Below, piece after piece: positions 33,068-41,287 of a DNA stretch of 64,000 bases. Below the pieces are notes generated by a model. The model did no database searches, was not told where the DNA came from, and saw only the letters and a program-made list of their open reading frames with translations. Source of the DNA: Hyphomicrobiales bacterium (GTDB lineage Bacteria; Pseudomonadota; Alphaproteobacteria; Rhizobiales; Xanthobacteraceae); contig PNAI01000030.1 of assembly GCA_003169835.1 (NCBI GenBank), positions 1 through 64,000 of the forward strand, in the 5' to 3' direction. Numbering within the stretch: position 1 is the stretch's first letter; every line of letters starts with the position of its first letter. The translations under genes were made by a program, and so were the position numbers.

Positions 33068-34822
33068 CTACTCCGCCGCCTGCGGCAACAAAGTCTGCCC
33101 GGGCTGCACGTAGGTGAATCGCACCGGCTCGGTGGTGACGGTGAATTTCTCGTCCTTGGCCCGCACCACCGTATAGCGCGAGGCGGCAACATCGGATGGC
33201 TCCGGAAAATCTTCTCGAAAATGCGCGCCGCGTGAATCGGCGCGCGCGTCGGCCGCGGCGCAGATCGCGCGGCTGGTCAAAATCAGATTTTCGAGATTGA
33301 GCCGATCCATCCAAGCCAAATTGTAGCGCGGCTCGGTGCTGCCCGCGCCCATGGACGAAATGGCCGCAGCGAGCGCGTTGAGCGAGCCACGCGCGCGCGA
33401 AAGACTTTCCGCCGTGCGCAGGACGCCAACGTCGTCCCACATCACCTGATAGAGCTTGCGGCGGATGGCATCGAGATCACCAGGACGGCGGCCGAGCGGC
33501 TCGAAGGCGCGCTGGCGCGCAGCATCGAGCGCGGCCGGATCGGGGTCGGCGAGCTTTTCAACTTTGCGCAGCGCCGCCGCCATCGCATCGCCGGCAAGGC
33601 CGCCGAAGACGGTCGAATTGGCGACGCCGTTGCCGCCCAGCCGATTTGCCCCATGCACGCCGCCGGTGTCCTCGCCCGCCGCGTAAAGCCCCGGCATTGC
33701 GGTGCTGCAATCGGGCTCGAACATCACACCGCCCATCATGTAATGCGCGGTGGGAACCACTTCGACACGGCCGGCGGCGAGATCGAAGCCGCAATCGGCG
33801 CAGCGCTCGACCATGCCTTTGAATTCGCGGCGCACGTTCTCGGGTCCGAGATGGCCCATGGAAATCCATACGCCGCCATTGGGAGACGCGTGGCCCTTGC
33901 GGATGCGATCCATGACGGCGCGGCTGACGATGTCGCGGGTGGCGCGCTCGCCGCGTACGTCATACTCAAACATGAAGCGTTTGCCGGTGGCGTCGACCAG
34001 ATAACCGCCGGAGCCGCGCAGGCCTTCTTCCAAGACGGTGCCGGTCATGCGCGTGCCGGGGCCTGCGAGCAGGCCCGTCGGATGGAATTGCACCATCTCC
34101 ATGTCGCGCAGCGGAAGACCTGCGCGCAGCGCCATCGCCATGCCGTCGCAAGTCTTGTCACCGGACGGCGTATGATAAAGATACATGGTCGGCCCGCCGC
34201 CGGTCGCAAGCAATGTCGCGCGGGCGCGCACCATGAGCGGCTGGCCGGTGCGCATATCGAGCATGAACACGCCGGCGAGTCCGGAGCCGTCCGCCGCCGG
34301 GATCAGATCGAGCGCGCGGTGGTCTTCCAGCCGCTGCACGTCGTGACGCCAGATCTGCTCGGCAAGCCGGTTGATGATTTCAATGCCGGTGAGATCGCCC
34401 TTGTGCACGGTGCGATCGAACGTCTGCCCGGCGAATGCTTTCTGATGCACGGTGCCGTCGGGATTGCGGTCGAAGAAGCAGCCGCATTCGTTCTCAAGTT
34501 CGCGGATGCGCACCGGCGCCTGCGTCACCAGCAGCCAGGCAAGTTCCTGATTGTTGAGCCAGCCGCCGCCTTCGATGGTGTCCATGAAGTGGCGCTCGAT
34601 GGAGTCGCCCGGCGCAAGAGCTACGTTGTAGCCGCCCTGCACCATGCGCGTGCAGCCGCATTTTCCGAGCAGGCCTTTGACCGCAATCGTCACATCGAGG
34701 TCGGGCTGCGTGCGCTTGGCATGCAGCGCCGCGAACAGGCCCGCGCCGCCTGCGCCCAAAATCAAAATATCGGTATCGAGGGTAAGCAAGTCCGCTGCCT
34801 TCTCGTCCCGCCGCGCTGGCAT
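33068..34822 (-). CDS. SDH/FRD-like flavoprotein lacking the FAD-linking histidine
   Basis: A 584-residue FAD subunit of the succinate dehydrogenase/fumarate reductase superfamily. The FAD motif is LGAGGAGLFAALHAKR (residues 22-37). Substrate-side motifs are kept: QFHPTGLL, ERATRDIVSRAV (Arg), TAHYMMGG (His) and HGANRLGGNG (Arg). Two key positions differ: the residue that holds FAD covalently (His before T-x-x-x-EGG) is Cys57 here (KCGCTRMVQGG), and the active-site Glu of RGEGG is Ser (RGSGGY). FAD is probably not His-linked, and the substrate or direction may differ. The other subunits are encoded 2-5 kb away. Confidence 0.85.
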   Translation of the reverse strand: MPARRDEKAADLLTLDTDILILGAGGAGLFAALHAKRTQPDLDVTIAVKGLLGKCGCTRMVQGGYNVALAPGDSIERHFMDTIEGGGWLNNQELAWLLVTQAPVRIRELENECGCFFDRNPDGTVHQKAFAGQTFDRTVHKGDLTGIEIINRLAEQIWRHDVQRLEDHRALDLIPAADGSGLAGVFMLDMRTGQPLMVRARATLLATGGGPTMYLYHTPSGDKTCDGMAMALRAGLPLRDMEMVQFHPTGLLAGPGTRMTGTVLEEGLRGSGGYLVDATGKRFMFEYDVRGERATRDIVSRAVMDRIRKGHASPNGGVWISMGHLGPENVRREFKGMVERCADCGFDLAAGRVEVVPTAHYMMGGVMFEPDCSTAMPGLYAAGEDTGGVHGANRLGGNGVANSTVFGGLAGDAMAAALRKVEKLADPDPAALDAARQRAFEPLGRRPGDLDAIRRKLYQVMWDDVGVLRTAESLSRARGSLNALAAAISSMGAGSTEPRYNLAWMDRLNLENLILTSRAICAAADARADSRGAHFREDFPEPSDVAASRYTVVRAKDEKFTVTTEPVRFTYVQPGQTLLPQAAE

Positions 34823-34905
34823 GGACCATACGCGATAGTGTTCTTGGCGAACAGTTGGGCGACAATTGGTCAGTCCCCAGAATGGCGATCAATTCGCCGA
34901 ACAGC

Positions 34906-35943
34906 TCACGGCTGCCGACCGAGCGCCTCCATCGTGTCGGCGAGCTTATCTATGCGCGACGAATCCCGGACAATGCGAAGCCGCGCCGCAAGGTCGGTCA
35001 AGACGGCGTGCAGATCGCAATGCTGGGTGACCAGCCATTTTAAGTTTGGCAACTGGAATTCGAGATCGATCGCTTCGCCGAGGCGATTGCTGTATGAGGG
35101 GTCGATTTTCAGCACGCTTTTGCGCAGCGAGGCGTTATAGGCCCCGCACAGCGCCGGGTTCGCCTCGATGTTGAGCTGCCACAATTCGCGCAGGTCGGTC
35201 AGCCGTCTGTTGTCCTGCAGCAGCGTAACGGCGTCGGCTTGGCGGCTCTTGGCGTGGCGGGCGCCCTCCATGGCCGTGCGGGCTCTTGGGTCGCTGCCGT
35301 TGAGGTATTCGAGGTAATCGCGCAGCGAAGAGTCAGGACTGAGGGCTGCGAATTTCGCTTCGTCGCGCGCGCGATATTCCGCCGAAACCTTTTCTTGCTC
35401 CGCTCGCATATTTTCGTACGCGGCTTGCAGTGCCGCCTCCCGCGCCGGAGCGACGAGCGCGTCAAGGTGTGACGCCCAATAGGAGGCGGCAATCAGAGCG
35501 ACGAGCGCGCAGCCGGCGAGCGCGCTTGTGATCGTCTCCGATAGCGCCTCAACGAGCGCGGAGATGCGGATCCAAAGCGCGTAGAGCACGATCACCGGCG
35601 GCACGAGCGCCGGAACGATGAACGCCCAGCCGCGATAGTTGGCGTAAAGGTTCGCCGCGGTGAAGGACGCGTAGCCGGAGAGCGGCACCAGCACGAGCGC
35701 ACCGATTGCCGCCCAGGCCGGCATCTTGCCGTTCTTAAACGCGACCAGCATCAGGCCGGCGAGCACGATCCATAACGCAATTCCGAAGAGCGCGAGGAAC
35801 GCATCGCCGATTGCGTTTCCCGCGGCGTCGCTACTCCGGGAATCGTGGAGGATGCCCAATTGAGCGAAGTAGAGCAGGCCCGAAAGCAACGCGAGCACCA
35901 CGGCCCCGATGGGCGGCGAACGTAATGGCCGTTCCGCCGGCAT
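34906..35943 (-). CDS. Membrane protein with helical soluble C-terminus, unknown
   Basis: A 345-residue protein of no family I recognise. Residues 1-165 hold five predicted membrane helices (VVLALLSGLLYFAQLG, LFGIALWIVLAGLMLVAF and others). Residues 170-345 are soluble, helical and charged, with a possible coiled coil near EQEKVSAEYRARDEAKF and the conserved-looking YLEYLNGSDPRAR and SRQADAVTLLQDN. A degraded copy of the soluble part lies at 40970-41215, so this gene was duplicated locally. It is 22 bp downstream of the binding protein gene at 35966-36889. Confidence 0.7.
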   Translation of the reverse strand: MPAERPLRSPPIGAVVLALLSGLLYFAQLGILHDSRSSDAAGNAIGDAFLALFGIALWIVLAGLMLVAFKNGKMPAWAAIGALVLVPLSGYASFTAANLYANYRGWAFIVPALVPPVIVLYALWIRISALVEALSETITSALAGCALVALIAASYWASHLDALVAPAREAALQAAYENMRAEQEKVSAEYRARDEAKFAALSPDSSLRDYLEYLNGSDPRARTAMEGARHAKSRQADAVTLLQDNRRLTDLRELWQLNIEANPALCGAYNASLRKSVLKIDPSYSNRLGEAIDLEFQLPNLKWLVTQHCDLHAVLTDLAARLRIVRDSSRIDKLADTMEALGRQP

Positions 35944-35965
35944 GGCTCAGCCTCGCCGCGACCGG

Positions 35966-36889
35966 CTAGCGCCAGGCGCGGTTGTCCACCACCTTCTCGT
36001 AGGTGGCGCCGGGCGGCACCAGGCCCCAGCCCAGTGTCCATTGATAGTTGTCGTCGAAGCGCTGGCGCGTGTACGGCACGGGCGGCGCGTTGAGGATGCG
36101 CGTGAGCTTGAGGTCGTTGAGCTGAATGCGGCCGCCGGCTTCTTCAAGAATGTAGTGGGCATATTTCGCCGGATTCTTGTCGATGGCTTCCGCCGCGCGC
36201 GCTTCGGCGCGGAACATTTTCGCCAGCGTCGGCCCGTCGAGCTCTTCGCCGGCGGCTTCGCTGCGGGTGGAGTGCGATTCAATGAGCACGCGGCAGCCTT
36301 CCTTCTCGGCGACGCTGATCCACGGCTCCTGCAGACTGATGGCCTTGACCTTGCCGGCGCGCAGCGCGTCGATGCGCTCCTTGTGGGTGCCGGCGTTCAT
36401 CCACTTCACATGCTCGCGCCCGATAAAGCCTTCCATCATCTTGAGCATGGTGAAGTGCGAGCCGTTGAACGGACTCACCGCGATCGGCTCGTCCTTTAAT
36501 TGTTCGGGTTCGTAGATGCGCAGCTTGGGATCGGTGACGATGGCGAAGGTCGACATGGCGGAGCCGAGCGCGACGATCTTGGCCACCCGATGTCCGTCCT
36601 CGACGTTGGACTCGACTGCGCGCTTCATGATGCCCCATTCGCACATGCGGAACTGGTCGCACTTGCCGGATTCGTAGAGCGACTCCATGGTGCGCGAGAA
36701 AATATTGTCGCGCAGCGCCTGGTGATCGGAGGCGTGCTGTCCGGTTCCCGGCGTCTTGAGAATTTCCACATCGAGGCCTTCGTCCTCGAAAAAGCGCTCG
36801 TCGCGCGCAACCAAGAGCGGCAGATCGTGGATGGCATTCATCATCGAAGCCGTCACTTTCTGCAGTCTCTCTTTGGTTTGGGCACCCAT
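35966..36889 (-). CDS. NMT1/SsuA-like binding-fold protein without signal peptide
   Basis: A 307-residue protein with the type II periplasmic-binding fold. It begins MGAQTKERLQKVTASMMNAIHDLPLLVARDE with no signal peptide, followed by FFEDEGLDVEILKTPGTG and VSPFNGSHFTMLKMMEGFIG. The lack of a leader suggests a cytosolic ligand-binding or enzyme role; a missed upstream start is unlikely as no hydrophobic segment precedes. It is divergent from the amidohydrolase at 37063, with 173 bp between, so the two may belong to one pathway. The ligand is unknown. Confidence 0.72.
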   Translation of the reverse strand: MGAQTKERLQKVTASMMNAIHDLPLLVARDERFFEDEGLDVEILKTPGTGQHASDHQALRDNIFSRTMESLYESGKCDQFRMCEWGIMKRAVESNVEDGHRVAKIVALGSAMSTFAIVTDPKLRIYEPEQLKDEPIAVSPFNGSHFTMLKMMEGFIGREHVKWMNAGTHKERIDALRAGKVKAISLQEPWISVAEKEGCRVLIESHSTRSEAAGEELDGPTLAKMFRAEARAAEAIDKNPAKYAHYILEEAGGRIQLNDLKLTRILNAPPVPYTRQRFDDNYQWTLGWGLVPPGATYEKVVDNRAWR

Positions 36890-37062
36890 TGCTATCTCCC
36901 TTGTCCCGGTTCCAGTTTCCCGGTTCTATACACCGGATTTCATTGCAGGAAAGCCCGAAAATCGACCCCCATTCTACAAGCCGCCGGGCAGGCCTTCAAT
37001 GTGGCGGCCGATGACCGCGCGGCCCCGCGAAACGCCGAAAACACGCCACCGGAGAGCAACAT

Positions 37063-37908
37063 ATGATCAGCGACGTCCAAGTTCACCTCTGGGAGCCGGA
37101 AACCCCGGCCAAGCCGTGGCCGCCGTTCTCGCGCAAGCCGCATAAACCGAATGGCTTTGGCGTCGACGAGATGCTGGCTGAGATGAAGACGGCCGGTGTG
37201 GACCGCGCCGTGATCGTGCCGCCGACGTGGACCGGCGACAGTAACGATTTCGCGCTCGATATCGCCAAGCGATATCCGGAACGCTTTGCGGTGGTCGGCC
37301 GGTTCAATCCCAAGGCGCCGGATGCGTCCGCGCAGCTCGATGGCTGGCTTAAAGACCCGCACATGCTGGGCGTGCGCATGTCGTTTCATGTGAAGCCCTA
37401 CGTGGATTGGCTCGACGACGGCTCGCTCGACTGGTTCTGGGCAAAGTGCGAGCGCAACAAGATCCCGGTGATGGCGCTGCTGCCCGGAATGGTGCGCAAG
37501 CTCAAGCCGGTGGTCGAGCGGCATCCGGATTTGAAAGTTCTCATTCCTCATATGGGTTGCGTGCTCGACAAGCATGCGGCCGAAGCTTTTCGGGACATCG
37601 ATGAACTTACCGGCCTCGCGCGCCATCGCAATGTGGTGGTGAATGTCTCCTCGGCGCCGTGCTTCTCCAAGGAACCGTATCCATTCCGCGACGTTGAGCC
37701 GTATCTGCGGCGCATCTACGATGCCTATGGGCCGCGGCGCATGCTGTGGGGTGCCGATCTGAGCCGGCTTACGAGCACGTACCGCGAATGCCTTGAACAA
37801 TTCTCGCGCGGGCTCGACTTTCTCTCGGCCAGCGACAAGGAATGGATCCTGGGCAAGACCTTGGCGTCCGTGCTCAACTGGCCGGAGGCGCGATCCGCAC
37901 CGCGATAA
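37063..37908 (+). CDS. Amidohydrolase_2 (ACMSD-like) protein with altered metal motif
   Basis: A 281-residue TIM-barrel protein of the amidohydrolase-2 family, whose members are decarboxylases or hydrolases of small carboxylates. The N-terminal metal motif, normally D-x-H-x-H, reads SDVQVHLWEPE, so the first His is Gln. Later elements are present: FAVVGRFNPKAPD, LKVLIPHMGCV (His) and RRMLWGADLSRL (Asp). It may bind metal weakly or have changed chemistry. It is preceded by GGAGAGCAAC at the ATG and followed by a universal stress gene. Confidence 0.78.
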   Translation: MISDVQVHLWEPETPAKPWPPFSRKPHKPNGFGVDEMLAEMKTAGVDRAVIVPPTWTGDSNDFALDIAKRYPERFAVVGRFNPKAPDASAQLDGWLKDPHMLGVRMSFHVKPYVDWLDDGSLDWFWAKCERNKIPVMALLPGMVRKLKPVVERHPDLKVLIPHMGCVLDKHAAEAFRDIDELTGLARHRNVVVNVSSAPCFSKEPYPFRDVEPYLRRIYDAYGPRRMLWGADLSRLTSTYRECLEQFSRGLDFLSASDKEWILGKTLASVLNWPEARSAPR

Positions 37909-38004
37909 TATGTTGAGTCGCGCGGCTCCCAATCGAAGCGCAGTTGAGCTAAGTTGATCGCATGAGATGCCGGTCGAATTGAGAACCGGAAATGGGAGGC
38001 GACC

Positions 38005-38850
38005 ATGGCCATGAAAACAATCCTGGTGCCGACGGAAAATCACGCCGCGATGCGATCGGCGCTGGAAACCGCGCTGCTATTGGCGCGCCGGTGCGACAGC
38101 TATATCGAAGGCTTTGCGCTGCAATTCGGCATCAACGAGTTTTCAGCGATCGACATGGGCGGCGGGCTGTCGCTGGAAACATTCAAGCAGGAGAGCCAGG
38201 AAGAGGCGGCGCAGGCGAAAAAGCTGTTCGAAGCCTTCATGCAAGAACAGAAGGTGCCGCGGGCCAATGGAATCTCGACCTCGCTCTCATTCGGCTGGCT
38301 GCCCGATGCGCCTGAAGGCGAGAGCTTCGTCGGCAGCTACGGGCGGGTGTTCGACATGATCGTACTGAGCCGGCCGGACGTGAACACCACGGGTCTGCAC
38401 AACAAATCGATCGAATCCGGACTGTTCGAAAGCGGACGGCCGATCTTGATCGCGCCACCGACAGCGAAGACGCAAATCGGATCGAATATTCTGATCGCCT
38501 GGAATCGCAGCACCGAGCAGGCGCACACGACGGCGCTCGCCATGCCGCTCTTGGAACGGGCCGAGCGCGTCACGGTGCTCACCGTCACAGGCGGAACAGA
38601 GGTGCCGGGGCCATCGACCGAGCAAATGGTGCGCAATCTGCGGCGCAACGGGATCAAAGCTACGGCGATGACGGTCGAGATCGGCAATCGCACCACCGGC
38701 GAAGCGGTGCTGGCGACCGCGGAGCAGCTCGGCTGCGATCTGCTGATCAAAGGCGCCTACACACAGAGCCGGCTGCGACAATTGATCTTCGGTGGCACGA
38801 CGCGACACATTCTTTCGAATGCGTCGTTGCCGGTTTTGCTGGCGCATTGA
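38005..38850 (+). CDS. Universal stress protein, two-domain
   Basis: A 281-residue protein with two UspA-like halves. The first starts MKTILVPTENHAAMRSALETALLLARRC and contains FDMIVLSRPD and RPILIAPP. The second starts about residue 156 (SNILIAWNRSTEQAHTTALAMPLL) and ends with LGCDLLIKGAYTQSRLRQLIFGGTTRHILSNASLPVLLAH, the G-x2-R-x9-G-x-S/T-type ATP site in slightly altered form. The cytosolic stress-survival role is known for the family in general terms only. An ATG at 38011 is an alternative start; GGGAGGCGACC lies upstream of 38005. Confidence 0.88.
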   Translation: MAMKTILVPTENHAAMRSALETALLLARRCDSYIEGFALQFGINEFSAIDMGGGLSLETFKQESQEEAAQAKKLFEAFMQEQKVPRANGISTSLSFGWLPDAPEGESFVGSYGRVFDMIVLSRPDVNTTGLHNKSIESGLFESGRPILIAPPTAKTQIGSNILIAWNRSTEQAHTTALAMPLLERAERVTVLTVTGGTEVPGPSTEQMVRNLRRNGIKATAMTVEIGNRTTGEAVLATAEQLGCDLLIKGAYTQSRLRQLIFGGTTRHILSNASLPVLLAH

Positions 38851-38874
38851 GACACGCCGGCCAGGGCGCGACGT

Positions 38875-39837
38875 TCACTCAGCCTTGATATTGCCGGCCT
38901 TGATGATCGGCCACCATTTTTCGATCTCGCTCTTGTGGAACGCGGCCAGCCCCTCGGGTGACTGCTGTTCGCGCGACGCAACGTCCAGCCCGAGCTCGGC
39001 GAACTTGGCTTTGATGGCGGGATCGGCGAGCGCCTCAACCATCGCACCATTGAGCTTGGCGATGATATCCTTGGGCGTGCCCTTGGGCGCGAAGAAGCCG
39101 AACCAGCCCGACATATAGAGTCCGGGCACGCCGCTCTCGTCGGAGGTCGGGATGTCGGGAATTGATGAGGAGCGCTTTGGAGACATATTCACGATCGCCT
39201 TGATCGTTCCGCCGCGCACCTGGGGCAACGTCACCGCGCCTTGCGCCACCAGCAGATCGACTTGCCCTGAGACCAGATCGGTCATGGCGGGACCGGCACC
39301 GCGATAAGGAATGAACGTCACTTTTGTGCCGGTCATCTGCTGGAGAAGAATGCCAGATACGTTCGCGGCAGCGTTCTGGTTGACGAACTTGGCCTCGCCC
39401 GGGTTCGCCTTCATCCATGCGACGAGTCCTTTCAAGTCATTCGCCGGCTGGGCTTTCTTTGCGACCATCAACTGCGGATTGTTGGAGATCAATCCGATCG
39501 GCTCGAAATCCTTCTGCAGATCGTAGGTCAGATTGTAGATGATGCTGCCGACGTGGGTGTCCCATTGACCAATGTCGATGGTGTAGCCATCGGGCGCCGC
39601 GCGCGCGACGCGTCCAACCGCGATGCTGCCGCCCGCCCCGCCCTGGTTTTCAATGATGATGGACTGACCGAGGATCGGCCGCATGCGCTCAGCCAAGATG
39701 CGCGCGGCCACATCGGTCGAGCCGCCCGGCGGAAACGGCACGACAAGGGTGATCGAGCGCGACGGGTAGTTCTGCGCCTGCGCGCTCGCAAGACCTGCGA
39801 TTGCGGCCAGCGCGACCGCGGCGATCAGCTTTCTCAT
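38875..39837 (-). CDS. Bug-family (TctC) solute receptor
   Basis: A periplasmic receptor of 320 residues for the tripartite tricarboxylate transporter family. The signal peptide is MRKLIAAVALAAIAGLASAQAQ. The mature start NYPSRSITLVVPFPPGGSTDVAARILAE and ENQGGAGGSIAVGRVARAAPDGYT are the family hallmarks. There is no TctA/TctB nearby. The next gene upstream is another Bug receptor and the pair may be paralogous. The ligand, usually a di- or tricarboxylate or an aromatic acid, cannot be told. Confidence 0.92.
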   Translation of the reverse strand: MRKLIAAVALAAIAGLASAQAQNYPSRSITLVVPFPPGGSTDVAARILAERMRPILGQSIIIENQGGAGGSIAVGRVARAAPDGYTIDIGQWDTHVGSIIYNLTYDLQKDFEPIGLISNNPQLMVAKKAQPANDLKGLVAWMKANPGEAKFVNQNAAANVSGILLQQMTGTKVTFIPYRGAGPAMTDLVSGQVDLLVAQGAVTLPQVRGGTIKAIVNMSPKRSSSIPDIPTSDESGVPGLYMSGWFGFFAPKGTPKDIIAKLNGAMVEALADPAIKAKFAELGLDVASREQQSPEGLAAFHKSEIEKWWPIIKAGNIKAE

Positions 39838-39877
39838 GTTTAGTCCCCCCGTTGGATGTTTTCGTTTTTACTGCGTT

Positions 39878-40867
39878 TTAATTCTGTGCTTTGATTCCGG
39901 CTGACTTAATGATCGGCCACCATTTTGCGATCTCGGCTTTCTGATAGGCGCGAAGTGCTTCCGGCGTCAGTTGATCGGGCGGGAAGATCTCCTGCGCGAG
40001 GTCCATGAGCTTCTGGCGTATTGCCGGATCGGCCAGGGCTTTCATTGCCGCCTCGTTGAGCTTGGCGACAATTTCCTTCGGCGTGCCCTTGGGCGCCCAG
40101 AGCGCGTGCCAGAACGAAAAATAAAATCCGGGTAGTCCTGCTTCGTCGGTGGTCGGAATTTCGGGGGCGACGGCGATGCGCTTTCTGGCGGTGACGGCGT
40201 AAGCCTTGATGTTGCCGGCGCGCACCTGGGCCATTGATATCGCGGGTGTGTCGAGCAGCACGTCGATGGTGCCTGCAACCAGATCCTGCATCGACTGACC
40301 GGCGCTGCGATAGGGCACGAGCGTGAAGCGCGTGTTGATGGCGGTCTGGAACATGATGCCGCCAACATGGCTCGGGGTTCCGATGCCGGAATTGCCCTGG
40401 CTGGCCTTTTCTTTGTTGGCGCTGAGCCAGACGATCAGTTCTTTGAGGTTGTTTGCCGGCAGGGTTTTGCGCGACACGATCAGAAATGGCTGGGTGGCGA
40501 TCAGCGCGACCGGTTCGAGGTCAGTCATCAAATCGAAATGCAGCGAATAAATGGCGCCGCTCGCGACGTTCGTGCCCCATTGCCCGATCAGGAACGTATA
40601 GCCGTCGGGCGCGGCGCGGGCGACACGGCCGACGCCGATGGTGCCGCCTGCGCCGGCTGTGTTTTCGACGATGACGGGCTGGCCGAGTACCGCGCGCATG
40701 CCCTCCGCCATCAGCCGGCCGATCACATCGGTCGAGCCGCCGGTGGCGAGCGGCACGACCAGCGTTATCGGGCGCGACGGATAAATCTGTGCCAATGCCG
40801 CATTGACGCCCGCAAACATCAGAATGAACGCGACCGCATACGGCAGCTTTTTCATCTTGTTTTTCAT
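39878..40867 (-). CDS. Bug-family (TctC) solute receptor
   Basis: A second receptor of the same family, 329 residues. The signal peptide starts at 40867 (MKNKMKKLPYAVAFILMFAGVNAALA) after a GGAGG ribosome site. The longer frame to 41074 runs into a broken gene and is rejected. Hallmarks are IYPSRPITLVVPLATGGSTDVIGRLMAE and NTAGAGGTIGVGRVARAAPDGYT. It is 40 bp upstream of the preceding receptor on the same strand, so the two are likely co-transcribed. The ligand is unknown. Confidence 0.92.
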   Translation of the reverse strand: MKNKMKKLPYAVAFILMFAGVNAALAQIYPSRPITLVVPLATGGSTDVIGRLMAEGMRAVLGQPVIVENTAGAGGTIGVGRVARAAPDGYTFLIGQWGTNVASGAIYSLHFDLMTDLEPVALIATQPFLIVSRKTLPANNLKELIVWLSANKEKASQGNSGIGTPSHVGGIMFQTAINTRFTLVPYRSAGQSMQDLVAGTIDVLLDTPAISMAQVRAGNIKAYAVTARKRIAVAPEIPTTDEAGLPGFYFSFWHALWAPKGTPKEIVAKLNEAAMKALADPAIRQKLMDLAQEIFPPDQLTPEALRAYQKAEIAKWWPIIKSAGIKAQN

Positions 40868-40969
40868 CTTGGGCCTCCGAGGCTCGCTAATCGGCGGGAC
40901 GCTAGCATAGATTCTCAAGCGGGACATTGTCCGGTTGTGCGCATTGCGGTGCGGCAAAATCACCGCAGC

Positions 40970-41215
40970 GCGCGAAGCGCCGCAAGGGTGTCGGCGAACT
41001 TGTCCAACCGCAGCGAGTCCGAAACGGTATGAATCCGCATTGCTAAGTTCGCCAAGACGTCGCCAAAATCGCATTCTTGCCCTCCTGCAACAGCGCGACG
41101 CTATCGGCCTGGCGGCTTTTCACTTTGCGCGCATCTTCCAACGCCTGACGCGCCCGGCTATCGGAACCGTTGAGGTATTCGAGGCAGCTCTGGCGCAGCC
41201 GCAAGCGCCCCACTT
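40970..41215 (-). pseudogene. Deleted remnant of a paralogue of the 34906-35943 gene
   Basis: The minus strand encodes RLRQSCLEYLNGSDSRARQ then DARKVKSRQADSVALLQEG. This matches the SLRDYLEYLNGSDPRAR and ARHAKSRQADAVTLLQD region of the intact protein. After a frame change it gives CDFGDVLANLAMRIHTVSD and LRLDKFADTLAALRALR followed by a stop, matching CDLHAVLTDLAARLRIVRD and IDKLADTMEALGRQ. About 50 residues between the two blocks are missing, the frame is broken, and the membrane half is absent. It is a clear decayed duplicate, not a working gene. Confidence 0.85.
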
Positions 41216-41287
41216 ACAAAGTGTGCCGCCGGAACCCACATATCGTTTCTCATATTGTCCATCATCAGTTGGGTTTTCGGGGATCGC

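Noticed and set aside
36903..36926. TCCCGGTTC direct repeat near the binding-protein start
   Set aside because: Two short copies only, without palindrome or wider context; likely chance.
36940..38043. 367-codon minus-strand open frame
   Set aside because: Antisense to the amidohydrolase with family-specific motifs on the plus strand; no domain seen on the minus strand.
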